From the NCBI GenBank assembly GCA_905221605.1, contig CAJNDS010002584.1, forward strand, positions 195,257 through 259,256: a stretch of 64,000 nucleotides of DNA, read 5' to 3'. Shown here one piece after another: positions 21,901-31,639 of the stretch (position 1 is the stretch's first letter; each line of letters begins with the position of its first letter). Origin of the DNA: Symbiodinium natans (Eukaryota; Sar; Dinophyceae; Suessiales; Symbiodiniaceae). Made by a program: the position numbers and the translations under genes. The notes under the pieces are model-generated. The model was not told the DNA's origin. It did not search any database and saw nothing but the letters and a program-made list of their open reading frames with translations.

Positions 21901-22330
21901 GAGCAAGGCACACGTCGACGAGGCTGGACGCAGTCATGCCTATCACGGCCGCTAACACCCAGATTGTCCCACGCATCATGCGCACTATCCGCAAGCTAGG
22001 TGTGAAGGAATGTGAAGTGTGAGGAGTAGCAACTTGACAATACTTGACAGGTGCACCACTGGTCTGGAAGGTTGGAGGTTCTGAGGCCGCCAGAGGCGCA
22101 GAACTGCACAGTCCAGCCAGCCTGCGGGCATTTGGCGGCTTTGCCTGCGCGCTTCCCGAGTGTGCTCTTTGCTTGTCTCCCGATCAGCAGCTGTCTAGGA
22201 TGAGCGAGCTCTCACAGCGCTCACAAGCGATAAGCCTGGCAGGCCTTGCCAGTGATAAAACAAGTAACATCTCAGAGCCCAGAGCAATCGGCAGCAACCA
22301 GTAGCAACGGCATGGCGAGCTCTTAGAAGG
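18901..22330. other. no supported gene; AT-richer from ~19.8 to 20.9 kb
   Basis: The stretch from about 19800 to 20900 is clearly lower in GC than its surroundings and has no long frame. A 5S-rRNA-like word string is discussed in the findings. Near 21415-21483 a short exon-like piece ends in a stop (HEPDLPGPEWKLLYAWREIE). The 204-codon minus-strand frame at 21380-21994 has no recognisable motif. Confidence 0.35.
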
Positions 22331-22337
22331 CCAAGCG

Positions 22338-25300
22338 ATGGCCTGGCGGCGGGCGCTGTTGCCCGCGCGCCTCCCTTGCGGCCCTTTGGGCCCCTTCCGC
22401 CCCTTGGCCCTCCGCTGCGGCCTGCGCGGCTTCGCCGCTCGGGATGCCTACACGGTCATGGGCCTGGACCGGCGTGCTTCGCAGCAGGAGGTCAAGGAGC
22501 GTTTCCGAGTCCTGGCGAAGCAGTACCACCCGGACCTGAACACTGGAGATCGTACAGCTTCCCTGAAGATGGCGGAGCTGACATCTGCCTACGACACTTT
22601 GATGGACCCCAAGCGCCGGGCCGCTCTGGACCAGGCGACCGCCGGCACCTCTGCAGGCGCCGGCCCGGGCTCCTCCTACACAGGCGGATTCCCTTACGAT
22701 GACAGCGACGGCTGGGTCTCCCCCTCGCAGATGTTCTCGGAGTTCTCGGATCTCTTCGGCCGCAACTCCCAGTTCCGGCCCAACATGGATGCCTCCGCCG
22801 CTCAGAGGGGCGAGGCCCCCGCCGTGCCTGCCGTGCCTACCCAGCCTCCAGTGTGTGTGCCTTCCCAGTGTTAATCTTCCACACCGGTGTGTAGCGTTCG
22901 AGACAGCTCCCGAGGGAACCAGTGTCTCACGCACTCACGTCCGCGGCGTGTCCGTGTCGCTGCCTTTCAGTGTCTCTGCGTCGATGTGTCTCCGTGTCTC
23001 TGTGTGTCTCTGTGTGTCTCTGTGTGTCTCTGTGTGTCTCTGTGTGTGTGATCCGCACGAGACCTTTTGGTTGCCAGGATGTCACCACTCACCTGGACGT
23101 GACGTTCCTGGAGGCCAGCGCCATCCGACAAATAGGGCGCTAAGAATTCTGACCTCTGTGCCAGGCCGCCCAAGGATGCGAGAAGGAGGTCTCGCTCAGA
23201 CTGAAGCAGGCTCGAATTTATGTAGTGGTGGGGTATCATTGTAAACGCTTGTCCCCACCGTCTCGGCCGCCGTGCCGACCCAAGCCACAAGACACGCACC
23301 GGTCCAAGCGGTGCACCTCGGAAAAAGCGACCGCGGGTGGAGGATACAGATGCCGGAGAGCAGCCGACCAGCCCGAATCCCGCAGCAACAAGGGGACAAA
23401 TTTCCGAAGCCCTTTTCAAACTCCTGCAACAAAACCAAGAAAAAGTTAGCGCCAGCAGGGGAAAGTCCGGGCAGGTCCACAGCGCGGGAAGGGTTGGGAG
23501 GGAGGGGAGTCCAGATCCAGACGCCTGTCGGCCGGAGGCCGAATTTAGGAGTCACAAGGAGCGACCGTTTAGTTGGCGTCTGTACAAGACACACTCTTGA
23601 GCTCAGGTGTGCCCCGACTGCCACGGTTCAGGCGCTCGAGAGGGCACAAGCTGGTCGAAGTGCCGTGCAGCTGTGTCAGCAAAACGCAAACACTTCAGAA
23701 AAAACCGGCACACTTGGCATACACCTGGCATTTGCGCAGGGGTTATGAAAGCTCTCTCGGCGAAACTCATGCCGAGGTTTGCAGAGGCTCTGGTGTTCAC
23801 CGGCAAGAGAAGGGCATCTTCAGCATGGGCCTCCCTTGCCAGAGGCCGGAGCAGGAGATGCATCGCCTGAACTGCATCGCTGATGAACGTCACTTCTGCA
23901 AACTGTCGATGTCTGTCGCAGGTGTCGTGGCAGCGGCATGGATGGGAGCTCAGTGTGAGTTCGGTGCCACAACAGTGAAGGTGGAGGAGGCCCATATGCG
24001 AGTGCTTTAGCCAGGTCTTGGACCATCCCTGTCGTGGCTGCCGCGGCGAGAGCACCAAGATGATGACCCGCGATATTCGCATCAACGTCCCAGCAGGGGT
24101 GCCTCGCAAAAAACTCCCAATGAGGGGCCATGTAAGGACGTCAGGCAGGGTAACTATAAGGGCTTTTGCTAGTGGCCCTCTGCAAAAGAGGGGGGGGGAG
24201 GCATCAAAAAACACACGCTTTCAAGTTCTCTTATCAGAACCCCCCATCCCTCCCTTTGAGGTGCGGAACCTTATGGAGCTGCGGGTCCCCGGTGCCGGCC
24301 TCAAAACAGGCTTCTTGTTTCTTTCAGCCCCCTTTCTTTCATTAGTCGACTCGTGGAACTTGGAACACACTCTCTCTGCCTTCAGTGGGTGTGTGTTTCA
24401 AACCTCCCTATGAACCCCAAGGTCCAGAGCCAAAGAGGCACTTCAAGCTTCGCCCTCACCCAAAGCATGGAACACAAAGACCAGCGAGCACACCACTCGC
24501 CACTATACCGCCAGAGGAGAAACTTCTCAGAAGCCTTGAAGAGACCAAAACGCGGATGCAGCGCTTCTACCCGGACTCTACCCACACTAAACGAACCGTT
24601 AAGACCAAACTCCAACACACAAGTTCTTGTGTGTTTCCGTGGGGCGGACAGCGCACAGCAACAACTCCTCAACGGCGTAGAAGCTGAAGGTTGCCGAACC
24701 CTTCAAGCTTCTGCGTACGCTGCCTGTGCATGTCTGAATGGTTTGATGTGATATAAACGCATCGAGTTTCCTCAACCTTTATCGATGGTTCAATTCGTTC
24801 TGTTCTGGGTCGACTTCGCGCGTCGTACTCCTAAAATGCTTCTCTAATAAGGGCCTTGAGGCGGCCTCCGCAAAAGCATGGGTCAACATTGATGGTTAAT
24901 GGTTCCCTGGTCATGCCGATGCCCCATTTGATGTCAGGTGCTGGGCATGCTGGCAGCCGGGGCGGGAAGGAGCTCACCTGATCGCTACTTGCAAAAGCCC
25001 TGCATATTGGAGCTCCCATGAGAACACTTCGGAAGTGCTGCTGCAGCCTCAGCTCGCAGGCTGGCCACCTTTTCGTGCAAGTGAAGGTCTTGCCACATGA
25101 CAGGCGGGGTTGGGATTGCGCAGATTGTTCCCCTCTTGAAAGCCCCATGTCAATCCCGGAGTGAGCCCCAAGCGATCCCATCGTCCCAAAAGCCCCAAGA
25201 GTCAGGTTCCGGCAAGTGGACGACGACGTGCACTTGGACGTGCCGCTCACGCTTCGAGAGGCGCTGTTGGGAGCGGAGGCACGGCTCACCACGGCTCGCA

Positions 25301-25678
25301 GTTGAGAGGAAGTACGCTTGTACTGACGCCTGCAGAGTTTTCGGGGCCCGGGTGTCGAGGTCTTCATCCCCAACCTGGAGGGGACCAGCGAAAGGCTTGT
25401 CATCCAGGCCGCTCTTGGACTTTGGGACTTCGGACCGGTAGGCCATAAAAACCATTATAAACCTAAAGAACGAGGAGCCCTCAAAAAATCTCAAAAACTA
25501 GAGAAAAATGCCTGGAAGCCAGGCACCGGCGCAGCCTGGGACGACCAAGGTGCTGAGAGGCCGCGGCCCTCCAAAGCCCGGAAACCAGGGTCGGGGGCAC
25601 CTGGTCTTGCACTTCCTCCTGCGCCACGCCTGCAAACGATGCTGCAACCCCTTCGGATGGGGACCTTACCGTGTTTAA
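22338..25678 (+). CDS. type I DnaJ (Hsp40) co-chaperone, probably mitochondrial (DNAJA3/Mdj1-like)
   Basis: Stimulates Hsp70 ATPase and delivers unfolded clients. Twelve exons close in phase to a 384-residue protein: 22338-22814, 23078-23113, 23165-23209, 23607-23666, 23777-23844, 23922-23952, 24015-24098, 24261-24293, 25060-25103, 25206-25278, 25360-25407 and 25523-25678. Residues 1-35 are Arg/Ala/Leu-rich without acids, like a mitochondrial presequence. The J domain follows with KQYHPDLN (HPD), then a Gly/Ser/Phe-rich linker. DVTTHLDVTFLEA begins the client-binding region, and four zinc-finger motifs follow: CPDCHGSG, CRVCRGSG, CQRCRGSG and CRGCRGES (the last lacks its final Gly). INVPAGV, ELRVPGAGHLFVQVKV, FRQVDDDVHLDVPLTL, VFIPNLEG and APAQPGTTKVLRGRG complete the C-terminal domains. 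Most introns begin GC; three begin GT or a GT alternative. The ATG is the first of the open frame. Confidence 0.93.
22975..23050. repeat. GTGTCTCTGT 10-bp tandem repeat in DnaJ intron 1
   Basis: About seven units of GTGTCTCTGT type immediately before the acceptor of DnaJ exon 2. It may serve as the pyrimidine-rich context of that acceptor. Confidence 0.85.
23225..23560. repeat. dispersed element, copy A (in DnaJ intron 3)
   Basis: Shares ATTGTAAACGCTTG with a following CTCGGC-GCCG-GCC-ACCC string near its left end, and AAGGGTTGGG followed by a TCGGC-GGAGGCCGA hairpin-like string near its right end (23489-23550), with the element at 35130-35660. A shorter relative is at 53400-53475. It is about 330 bp long, non-coding and diverged between copies, which suggests an old non-autonomous mobile element. 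Confidence 0.6.
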
Positions 25679-26560
25679 GTGTGGAGAGCGCTCCCGTATC
25701 GAAGCCCCTTAGGCACCTGCCGCGGAGCCTCAGCAAGCGACAGGCCTGGATGCAATTCCACCAAATGCTGTGCAAGTTTCAGTTCAGCTGACGGTGCGCT
25801 TAAGGAAGTACTTCCATGGTGGATGGGGTCACCATAGTCTATCACATTCCAGCCAAAGCAGGTGGAATTGATTGAAGAGTTCGACAGCCTTGCGGCGGAT
25901 GTACCTGACCGTGGGGCGCCGAGGACGTCCTGGCACTGTGCTGTGACTGTTGTTTGACATCTTAGACGTTGAGGGCTCAGAGTTTGTCTTGAGGATCATC
26001 GGATTGCTCCTGCGTGTTGTTCTGCAGTCTGCAGTTTTGCAGGACATCGAAAGGTTCTGCTCGTGCTCATGCGCCGATTTGAGCAAAAGAATAGATCTGC
26101 AAGCCTTTCGGAATTTAGATCTGTGTTTTGCACATCTACACCCATCTGTTTTCCTTGGTTCTTTGCTTTTCGACTTCGCTTGTTGCCAGCTCTCGTCCTC
26201 CGCGCTGGCCTCGCGGGAGTCAAGCCGAGCCTCGGGAGGCGGGGAGACCAAAGGAGGTTCCGAGGGATGCTCTGAGAGCAGTCGGGCAGAGCGGCAGAGT
26301 GTAAGTTAATTCACTATAAGAGCTTAATCTAAGAATCTAAGAGTTCTTAAAGAGTCGATTCCTTGCGTCGCAAAGCCAGGAATGCTGCGCGGAGAGGACC
26401 CCCCCCACCAGACGAAACCAGTGACGGGAAGATGCTCCGGTGGCATGCTGCGAGGAATCCACGAACGACAGCAGCAACCGTGCCTGGAGTGAGCTTGCGC
26501 CGGGAAGCCCAAAAATCATCGAGGGTCCTTTTTTGGGTCCTTTGAGATCCTTTGTTGAGT
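25679..26560. other. spacer; one weak coding-like stretch
   Basis: Lies between the DnaJ stop codon and the coiled-coil gene. A short reading at about 25956-26037 (FDILDVEGSEFVLRIIGLLL) recalls the EF-hand-plus-helix pattern of ion channels but is too short and lacks calcium ligands. The rest shows nothing. Confidence 0.3.
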
Positions 26561-26579
26561 CCTCTTCGAGTTTCTGCCT

Positions 26580-27890
26580 TGCAGGTCGGACGCAAAGGAC
26601 ATCACAATCCAAAACAGCGATGAACATGAAAAATCTGGAGCCCGAAGCCCCGCCAGTGGAAGGAGCCGGACGTCATCGCCAAAACCCGGCAGCGCGTCCG
26701 CGAGGCTCCCGGCGCCAGCCTGTTTTGAACTCCCAGCGAATCCCAGCGAACATACTTTGTGCATCTTTGTGCCATCTTGTGACATGTAGTCTCATGGAGT
26801 CTCTCGACCCAGAATCGGTGTGCAGGTGAAGGAGCGTGAGCGGCTCGAGAGGCTGCGAGAGGAGGAGGAGAAGGAGCAGCGAAAGAAGGACGCCCAGGCA
26901 GCACACGCCGATGACGTGATGAAATAAATATCTGCATTCATCCTCTCGCAGTTGTTCGCGCTTTCATGCTCTTTCGCTCTGTCTTTCCTTCTCTCCTTCT
27001 TTCTCCTTCTCGCGCGCTCGCTCTCGGATTATCGCGCTCTCGCTCGCTCGCTTGCTCTCTCTATCTCGCTCGATCCCTCTCTCGCTCGCTCTCTCTCTCT
27101 CTCTCTATTCTTTTCTTGTTTTTCTCTCTCCCTCTCTCTCTCTCTCTGTAATGTGTTCTCGTGCAGAACATTTCTTTGGGAGTTTTCAGAGGTCCAGCAC
27201 GAGGAGCGCATCAAGCGTCAGGAGCATGAGAAGCGGCAAAGGCTGCTTGAGAAGAGGCGCGCAATTGGGGCTGCCGTGACTGCTATGTACTCTCTACCCG
27301 GACTCTACCCGGAGAGCACGCGGCAACAGCTCATCAGGCCTTTCACGCTCCTTTCGCAATTTGCAGGGTGGAGCAGGAGTCAAAGATGGCCAAAGAAGCC
27401 GAAGAGAGAAGGAACGACGAGGCGAGCGGTTCCGACGAATCGATGGTCGCTGGTGTGTGTCGCTTGTGTCTGTTGATTGATTTGTTTGGCTGTTTGGTTG
27501 AGACTCTCGAGGCTTCATGTTCAAAAAAACACGCCCTCAACAGCGCTCATCCGGCCCACGGTCCCTTAGTCCCCCATCCAAGTCGACGGACCCACCCAGA
27601 ACCCCAGAGTAAAGGAGTGGCCACTTCTCAAGACAGTGCCCAGAAACGCCCTAAAGCACTAAACTGCACAAGTGACCATCACACCCGAACCACGGAGAGG
27701 AAACTTGAGTGGAGTCTAGAGAGTCAACCAAGCGGAATTTCGCGAGGACCCCTGAGAAGTCTGAGAAGTTAAGGAACGCCAGGAACCTGCTTGGAAGTGA
27801 GTCTAAACAATGCAGGAGCGGCGGCGGCAGCAGGAGGAGAGAGCCCGGTCTTTGCAGCGCCAGATGCAGGAGCCGCGAGATCGGGCGCTA
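26580..27890 (+). CDS. N-terminal exons of a long coiled-coil protein
   Basis: Four charged helical exons with good splice contexts: 26827-26918 (VKERERLERLREEEEKEQRK), 27190-27262 (VQHEERIKRQEHEKRQRLLE), about 27368-27447 (VEQESKMAKEAEERRNDEAS) and about 27810-27870 (QERRRQQEERARSLQRQMQE). Each is preceded by a pyrimidine-rich tract and AG. An upstream exon near 26590-26720 reads either as a Ser/Pro-rich tail or as WKEPDVIAKTRQRVRE; I cannot choose. Composition continues in the exons at 31.2, 33.8 and 36.2-37.5 kb on the same strand, so one large gene is the simplest view. Coiled-coil composition alone does not reveal a function. Confidence 0.6.
26950..27150. repeat. CT-rich low-complexity intron tract
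   Basis: (CT)n, TCGCTCGCTC and TTCTC runs over 200 bp, ending just before an acceptor at about 27189. It acts as, or has expanded from, a polypyrimidine tract. Confidence 0.85.
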
Positions 27891-27899
27891 GGGTGTGGG

Positions 27900-28990
27900 T
27901 GGCATCTCAGGGCGCATGTTGGGAGAGTGCTTCTTTGTCGTACCTGCTCATGCAAAGTGTATAAAGCAAGTATATGCTGCCAACTACATATACTGCACCC
28001 CCCCCTCAAAGCTCAGGTGTTCCCGCAAAAAACACAAGCCTAGTAGACGAGACCTCGCTGAAAGAAGCCCTTGCCGTATAGCAAGCCAAGTACGAAAGTT
28101 CTTGCGACATAGCACTCTCGTCCTTCTAGCTCTGCAAGGAATCCCGGCCGCTAGTGAACTGACCATAAAATCTATGACAAAGCCCAACACGATAGTATCA
28201 AAACCTGTCGTCCAACGAGCTCTGCCAATAAAGCAAACTACGAGTACTGCGACCCGCACACTTGAAAACTATTTGTTATGGAGAGACCCTTCTTCCTACA
28301 AGCTCTGCACAGTAATCCATCTACAACCTTGCCGGCAAGAGCCAAACAAACCAATGGTAAACTCATGTACCTGCAACCCTTGCAAGCACATCCAGCTCGA
28401 TATGCTTCGTTTGTCAAAATTAGTGACATCCAAGATCCAAGATTCTTCCCAGGAGTCCTCCACATTGAAGTTCAATGTAAGTGGTAGTTCATGTGTTTTG
28501 AAGCATTGTGTTTGTTTAGGTTTGTAGGGGTTGTCGGAACTTCTATTGCTTCCGCATTTTCATGTTGGTAGGGTAGGGCACTCATAGAACGCTTCTGTTG
28601 TATGTTCTCTACATGTGAAAGCTTGACTCGTCACCTCTAATCCTTTTACAGGTTAATATGAATAGGGAAACACACATTGTTGCATATTGAGAGGACAACC
28701 AAACAACCATACAACTGAAACGATTCAAGTTTGGGCCATTCAGTAAGCCGGAAACGGTGGGCCAGTGCAGGGGGCAAGCTATATGTGTGCATGTATGCTT
28801 CCCCCCCCCCCAGGAACCCGTGTTGTTTTTTGTTGTGTGCTTTTTTGCTGTGGGTGTTTTTTTCGGGGGCCGCCCCGGTGAGTGAGTGACCTGGCGCGTG
28901 TCGCCCCCGCACCCGCAGCAAAAAAACGCGCCCCCCCCCCAGGCCCCAGGTCATTTGTTTTGCAATTTCCTCCCCAACCCCCCCCCCCCT
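27900..28990. other. no supported gene
   Basis: Moderately AT-rich from about 28030 to 28720, then several mononucleotide C/G runs and one copy of the CACCCGCAGC-AAAAAA unit seen again at 30.5 kb. No exon with motif support. Confidence 0.4.
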
Positions 28991-28999
28991 CTTTTAAAC

Positions 29000-29520
29000 T
29001 GTGCAAGCGTTTTCAAAGCACTGAATCCTTCCCAAGGCCATCATGCGAGCATTGTGTTTGCAAACGGTGGAGGGAGGGCTGCACCCCGTCCGACGCCCCC
29101 CCCCTCTTTAAAACCGTGCCAGCTCGCTTCTCAGCATATGAATCCTGTCCAAGCCTATCATGCGAGCATTGGGTTTGCAAATGCGGGGGCTGCGTCCCCC
29201 CCAACTCCCCGCTTCTTAAAGCCATGCCAGCTTGCTTCAAAGTAAATGAATCCTTTCCGAACCCATCATGAGAGCATCCCCCCCCGCTTGAAATGGGGGG
29301 CAAACTTGCTTCAATCATACGAATCCCTTCCAAACCCATCATGATGCGAGCGTTGTGTTTGCAAATGGGGGGGGCTGCGCGCCCCCCGGGCCCCCCCCCC
29401 AACCCCCCTCTTTTTTTCGCCGGCAAGCCTGCTTCAAAGCTTACGAATCCCTTCCAAACCCATGATGCGAGCATTGTGTTTTCAAATGCGGGGGTCTGCG
29501 CAGCCCCCAACCCCCCTGAA
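29000..29520. repeat. ~120-bp satellite, 4-5 degenerate copies
   Basis: Repeated string: AATCC then TTCCAAACCCATCATG, then CGAGCATTGTGTTTGCAAA, then a G-run with GGGGGCTGCG, then a C-run, then GCCAGCTTGCTTCAAAG. Copies begin near 29020, 29140, 29250, 29325 and 29445. The unit has no coding consistency. Confidence 0.85.
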
Positions 29521-29559
29521 ACAAGAGTGAATATATGCTTGCTTTCGTACGAAATTCAG

Positions 29560-30470
29560 ACCTTATAGTGGAAGTGAATTTTCCGATTAAAAATAGAGAT
29601 ATAAATATAAACGTCTTCTTAGTAAAGAATCGAGAAAATACAGCTTGTGTTATGAGAATATGACAAACATGAACAAAAACACTTGTTGTCTGCGAGTCAC
29701 AGATAGAGATAATACATGTACTCTTATGACAATACAGAGAATTTGCTTTTCATGTATTCTTGTCCCATGTCTTCCTCGTGAAATAAAGAGAAGACGTCTG
29801 AAAATACTGACAAAATAGTAAACTATGGAACAATGGAGCTTTTCCCTATACAATATAGAGAGAAATTATGACAACACAGAGGAAATAGAGGTTTTCATAC
29901 GAAAATATAGCGAAAATACAAAGTCAAGTGTCTTCATATTAAGATGTAGAGGTCTTGATATTCAAATATAGAGAATAGAGGTTTCCTATTAACATAACAA
30001 GAAAAGCGAGGTTTCATATCAAAATATGCACAAAAAAGAGGTTTTCCTGTCAACGTGTAGAGAAGAGAGAGAGGTTTTCATGTTCAAGTTTTAAGAAAAT
30101 GGAGGTTTTCCTATTCAGATACAGAGAAAACAATGGGGTTTCTATTGAAATAGGACAAGAGGAACAAAAGCACTTTGAATTGCAAGTCACATATTGAGAT
30201 AACACAAAGAATTAGTTTCTCACAAGTTCCCCTCTCATGTGTTCCTCATTAAATATAGAGGAAAACTATGACGATATAGACAAAAACAGAGAGAAATAGA
30301 GGCTTTCGTTATTATAAAATATAGAGAAATAGAGGCTTTCGTATTAAAGTATAGAGAAATTAGAAAAACTAGAGGTTTTCACAGAAAATGAAATATAGAG
30401 AAGAAAGAGGTTTTCCTATTAGAATATAGTGAAAATAGAGGTTTTCATAGTACAATCTAGAGAAAACAGC
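29560..30470. repeat. AT-rich ~30-60-bp repeat island
   Basis: More than a dozen imperfect units built from AATATAGAGAAA and GAGGTTTTC with TATTA between them. The block is strongly AT-rich in an otherwise GC-rich window and starts and ends abruptly. It is intronic if the coiled-coil gene is one unit. Confidence 0.9.
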
Positions 30471-30473
30471 AAA

Positions 30474-30662
30474 CACGCTCCGCGCCCGCAGCAAAGAGAA
30501 ACGCGCCCCCACGGCACCCGCAACAGAAAAAAAAAAACGCGCCCACGCACCCGCAGCAAAAAAAAAGCGCCCCCGCACCCGAAAACACCCGCAGCAAAAA
30601 ACAAACGCGCCCCGCACCCGCAACAAAAAGCACCCGCAGCAAAACAAAAAAACACTCTTACC
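30474..30662. repeat. CGCGCCC-GCACCCGCAGC-A(n) tandem repeat
   Basis: About seven units of CGCGCCCCCGCACCCGCAGC type, each ended by an A-run of 4-11. A single similar unit is at about 28902-28940. The A-runs vary in length, as in slippage-prone repeats. Confidence 0.85.
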
Positions 30663-31149
30663 CCCCCAATGATCTAGGTCGGCGAGCCTTTCGGCCACAT
30701 TCGGCCACATGGGGAGCATGGCAAGGGGGGCGGGTTAATAATAAGTTTGACAGAAGAGAAACTGTAATATCTTTTCATGCCTAACAACATACATCCCTTT
30801 CAAAGCGACTGAGTAGGTTTTTACTATTCGCTCGAATACTCAATTTGCCTTTGAATGCCCAGAACTTCAGTGGCCTTTTGGTCTGTTGAATGCGCTGTTC
30901 CTTTCCTTTGAACCGGCGAGAGAGGAGGTTTCTGTCCCCTCGCAATAGAAAAGGTGTGGCAATTCCGCAGTTGCAACGCTGGGTGAAGCTGGACACCTTC
31001 GAGTGGTCCTGGGGTGGGCCTCTTCATGATCGTGGTGGTCAAGCATGCTGCCAGGTGTTTTGAACGCAGGACATAGCTGGAAGCACAGCTGCTCGACCCG
31101 CAGCGGCAGTTGCAGATGCTCCTGGACTTCAGCAGCCAGTCTTCGGTTT

Positions 31150-31505
31150 GCGGTGTGGTCACTTGCAGAGGCTGGATGAGAGAACGCGGCTGAAGATGGA
31201 AGAGCTGCAGCGACAGCTCAGACGTCCGCGGAGTGCTTGGTGATGCTCCATGAAGAAATCCAGGACTCCGGGGTCTAAAAAAAGCTCCAGAACTTTGCGG
31301 CCCTTGCAAGATTGCTGGTCAAAAGCTTCGAAACTAGCTCCAGGGCCTTGCAGCTGCAAGAGCTTCAACAGCAGCTGGCAACGTCCACGCAGTGCGTGGT
31401 GATGTTGCACGAAGAGCTGCGCCCAGGAGCTCAAAGAAACCTCCAAAAAGCAAGAGCGCCATAACCGCATGGTGCAGCTGCAGCTGCAAGAGTTGCAGCC
31501 TAGGC
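31150..31505 (+). CDS. coiled-coil exon(s) with internally duplicated segment
   Basis: Two related stretches read MEELQRQL plus VMLHEEIQDSG (about 31188-31275) and LQELQQQLATSTQCVVMLHEE (about 31353-31416). A partial third, LQLQELQPRPR, is at about 31474-31506. Their DNA is recognisably homologous at ~165 bp and ~120 bp spacing. The first copy is broken by an in-frame stop after RPRSA, so the block is either spliced around it or partly decayed. It continues the Glu/Gln-rich helical composition of the 26.8-27.9 kb exons. Confidence 0.4.
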
Positions 31506-31549
31506 CTCGGCTGCATCTTTGTTAGAGTGCAAGTCTAGTTCTGTCGTGT

Positions 31550-31632
31550 CGGCGGTTGCTATTGCTGCTACTGCTGCTGCTACTGCTACTGCGGCTGCTA
31601 TGCCTGCTGCTACTGCTACTGCCACTGGTAAC
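31550..31632. repeat. GCTACT/GCTGCT trinucleotide tract
   Basis: About 80 bp of GCTGCTACT-type trinucleotides. It follows the coiled-coil exons and has a stop upstream in frame, so it is unlikely to be translated. Confidence 0.85.
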
Positions 31633-31639
31633 ATGGACG

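Noticed and set aside
21380-21994. 204-codon minus-strand gene
   Set aside because: Composition uneven, no domain, and coding-like pieces also occur on the + strand in the same place.
22323-22934. 203-codon minus-strand gene
   Set aside because: Antisense shadow of DnaJ exon 1 caused by high GC.
25950-26050. EF-hand of an ion channel
   Set aside because: FDILDVEGSE lacks most calcium ligands and no channel segments flank it.
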